Below are positions 62,648 to 64,000 of a DNA stretch of 64,000 bases, piece after piece. The notes under the pieces are model-generated. The model did not search any database. It had not been told where the DNA came from and was given only the letters and a program-made list of their open reading frames with translations. Where the stretch lies: contig NZ_JAHSTW010000009.1 in assembly GCF_019145195.1 (NCBI RefSeq), positions 1 through 64,000 of the forward strand, in the 5' to 3' direction. The position numbers and the translations under genes are program-made. Origin of the DNA: Pseudomonas siliginis (GTDB lineage: Bacteria > Pseudomonadota > Gammaproteobacteria > Pseudomonadales > Pseudomonadaceae). The stretch's first letter is position 1; each line of letters starts with the position of its first letter.

Positions 62648-64000
62648 ATGGAATTCACGATTCAACACTTTATTGCGCTTGCGCCACTGTTGATCACCAG
62701 CCTCACCATTATCGTGGTGATGCTGGCAATCGCCTGGCGCCGCAACCACTCGCAGACCTTCCTGATTTCGGTGGCGGGTCTGAACCTGGCCCTGCTGTCG
62801 ATCCTGCCTGCGTTGAAAGTCGCGCCTCTGGCCGTGACCCCGTTGCTGCAGATCGACGCGTTTGCCTGCCTGTACATGGCGATGATCCTGGTCGCCACCC
62901 TCGCCTGCGTCACCCTCGCCCACGCCTATCTGGGTGATGGCGGTTCGGGCTACCCGGGCAATCGCGAAGAACTGTACCTGCTGATCCTGATGGCCGCCGC
63001 CGGTGGTCTGGTGTTGGTCAGCGCGCAGCACCTGGCCGGGTTGTTCATCGGTCTGGAACTGCTCTCGGTACCGGTCTACGGTCTGGTGGCTTACGCCTTC
63101 TTCAACAAGCGTTCGCTGGAAGCCGGCATCAAGTACATGGTGCTGTCGGCTGCCGGTTCCGCGTTCCTGCTGTTCGGTATGGCGCTGCTCTACGCCGACG
63201 CCGGTTCGCTGAGCTTCGTCGGCATCGGTCAGGCCCTGGCCGCGACCGGCCTGCCAAGCCCGCTGGCGCAACTGGGCCTGGGCATGATGCTGATCGGTCT
63301 GGCGTTCAAGCTGTCGCTGGTACCGTTCCACCTGTGGACGCCGGACGTCTACGAAGGTGCACCGGCACCGGTGGCGGCGTTCCTCGCTACCGCTTCGAAG
63401 GTCGCAGTGTTTGCGGTGATGGTGCGTCTGTTCCAGCTCTCCCCTGCTGCCAGCAGTGGTGTGCTGAGCGATGTGCTCAGCGTTATCGCGGTCGCCTCGA
63501 TCCTGTTCGGTAACCTGCTGGCCCTGACCCAGAGCAACCTCAAGCGTCTGCTCGGTTACTCGTCGATTGCGCACTTCGGCTATCTGCTGATCGCGCTGGT
63601 GGCGAGCAAGGGTCTGGCGGTGGAAGCCATCGGTGTGTACTTGGTGACTTATGTAATCACCAGCCTCGGCGCCTTCGGCGTGATCACCCTGATGTCCTCG
63701 CCTTACAACGGCCGCGACGCTGACGCCCTGTACGAATACCGCGGCCTGTTCTGGCGCCGTCCGTACCTGACCGCCGTACTGACCGTGATGATGCTGTCCC
63801 TGGCCGGCATCCCGCTGACCGCCGGCTTCATCGGCAAGTTCTACATCATCGCCAGCGGTGTCGAAACGCGTCAGTGGTGGCTGGTCGGCGCACTGGTACT
63901 GGGCAGCGCCATCGGCGTCTTCTACTACCTGCGCGTGATGGTCACCCTGTACCTGATCGAGCCAAACCTGCGTCGCCACGACGCCCAGCTGCACTGGGAA
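62648..64000 (+). CDS. nuoN: NADH-quinone oxidoreductase subunit N (cut by the window end)
   Basis: 451 residues visible; the C-terminus (about 35 more residues expected) lies outside. Third antiporter-like pump, with GLELLSVPVYGLVAYA (key Glu region), KLSLVPFHLWTPDVYEGAP and SSIAHFGYLLIALVAS. Last gene of the operon in the usual order. ATG 62648 starts MEFTIQHFIALAPL. Confidence 0.95.
   Translation, partial: MEFTIQHFIALAPLLITSLTIIVVMLAIAWRRNHSQTFLISVAGLNLALLSILPALKVAPLAVTPLLQIDAFACLYMAMILVATLACVTLAHAYLGDGGSGYPGNREELYLLILMAAAGGLVLVSAQHLAGLFIGLELLSVPVYGLVAYAFFNKRSLEAGIKYMVLSAAGSAFLLFGMALLYADAGSLSFVGIGQALAATGLPSPLAQLGLGMMLIGLAFKLSLVPFHLWTPDVYEGAPAPVAAFLATASKVAVFAVMVRLFQLSPAASSGVLSDVLSVIAVASILFGNLLALTQSNLKRLLGYSSIAHFGYLLIALVASKGLAVEAIGVYLVTYVITSLGAFGVITLMSSPYNGRDADALYEYRGLFWRRPYLTAVLTVMMLSLAGIPLTAGFIGKFYIIASGVETRQWWLVGALVLGSAIGVFYYLRVMVTLYLIEPNLRRHDAQLHWE

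Noticed and set aside
49590..62658. Several long open frames opposite nuo genes, for example 54175-56829
   Set aside because: They mirror high-GC codon use of the nuo genes and match no family I know.

Overview
The window is chromosomal DNA from a Pseudomonas, most likely of the P. fluorescens group. The gene order tusDCBE, cysG-serS-crcB-rarA-lolA-ftsK, aat-bpt-infA, clpA-clpS-cspD, icd-idh, nudJ-mnmA-hflD-purB, aceA and nuoA-N is the conserved Pseudomonas order. Fluorescens-type palindromic REP repeats (core GGGAGCGAGCCTGCTCGCG or GGGAGCTGGCTTGCCAGCG) fill many gaps. I see no prophage, insertion sequence, CRISPR array, rRNA or tRNA gene.

Bases 1-22,000 are the variable part. They hold a lipoprotein, a membrane diguanylate cyclase, a small cytochrome c, a MocR regulator divergent from a DMT exporter, an AraC regulator divergent from an AhpD-like protein, a soluble hybrid histidine kinase, a SulP transporter, gamma-glutamyltransferase, Nudix and cysteine hydrolases, an AA10 (LPMO-fold) protein without a signal peptide, a hemerythrin, GNAT enzymes and several small proteins of unknown function. 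The tusDCBE operon, ending in a TrpD2/YbiB-like gene, and a glutathionyl-hydroquinone reductase close this part.

Bases 22,000-36,000 are housekeeping. A leftward series runs ftsK > lolA > rarA > crcB > serS > cysG. Next comes a complete bacterial N-degron set: aat and bpt (the two aminoacyl transferases), then clpS and clpA, with infA and cspD in between.

Bases 36,000-48,600 hold two unrelated NADP isocitrate dehydrogenases back to back (icd, idh) and isocitrate lyase (aceA), so the TCA/glyoxylate branch point is encoded within 13 kb. The Nudix-mnmA-hflD-purB block, a JmjC ribosomal oxygenase, a GNAT and a secretin-domain protein lie between. MnmA is the final acceptor of the sulfur relayed by TusDCBE.

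Bases 49,177-64,000 are the nuo operon (respiratory complex I) from nuoA to a truncated nuoN, with fused nuoCD. A perfect 12-bp hairpin sits in the 136-bp gap between nuoF and nuoG.

The most unusual signal is a repeat of about 370 bp present twice, near 2,333-2,699 and 32,371-32,753. The copies differ, but in the helices I could draw nearly every difference keeps base pairing (one C-G to T-A double change, several G-U-compatible changes). The wobbles are G-U only when the plus strand is read as RNA, which suggests a structured RNA or a mobile palindromic element rather than a protein gene. Family assignments below rest on recalled family features and visible motifs; no database search was run.
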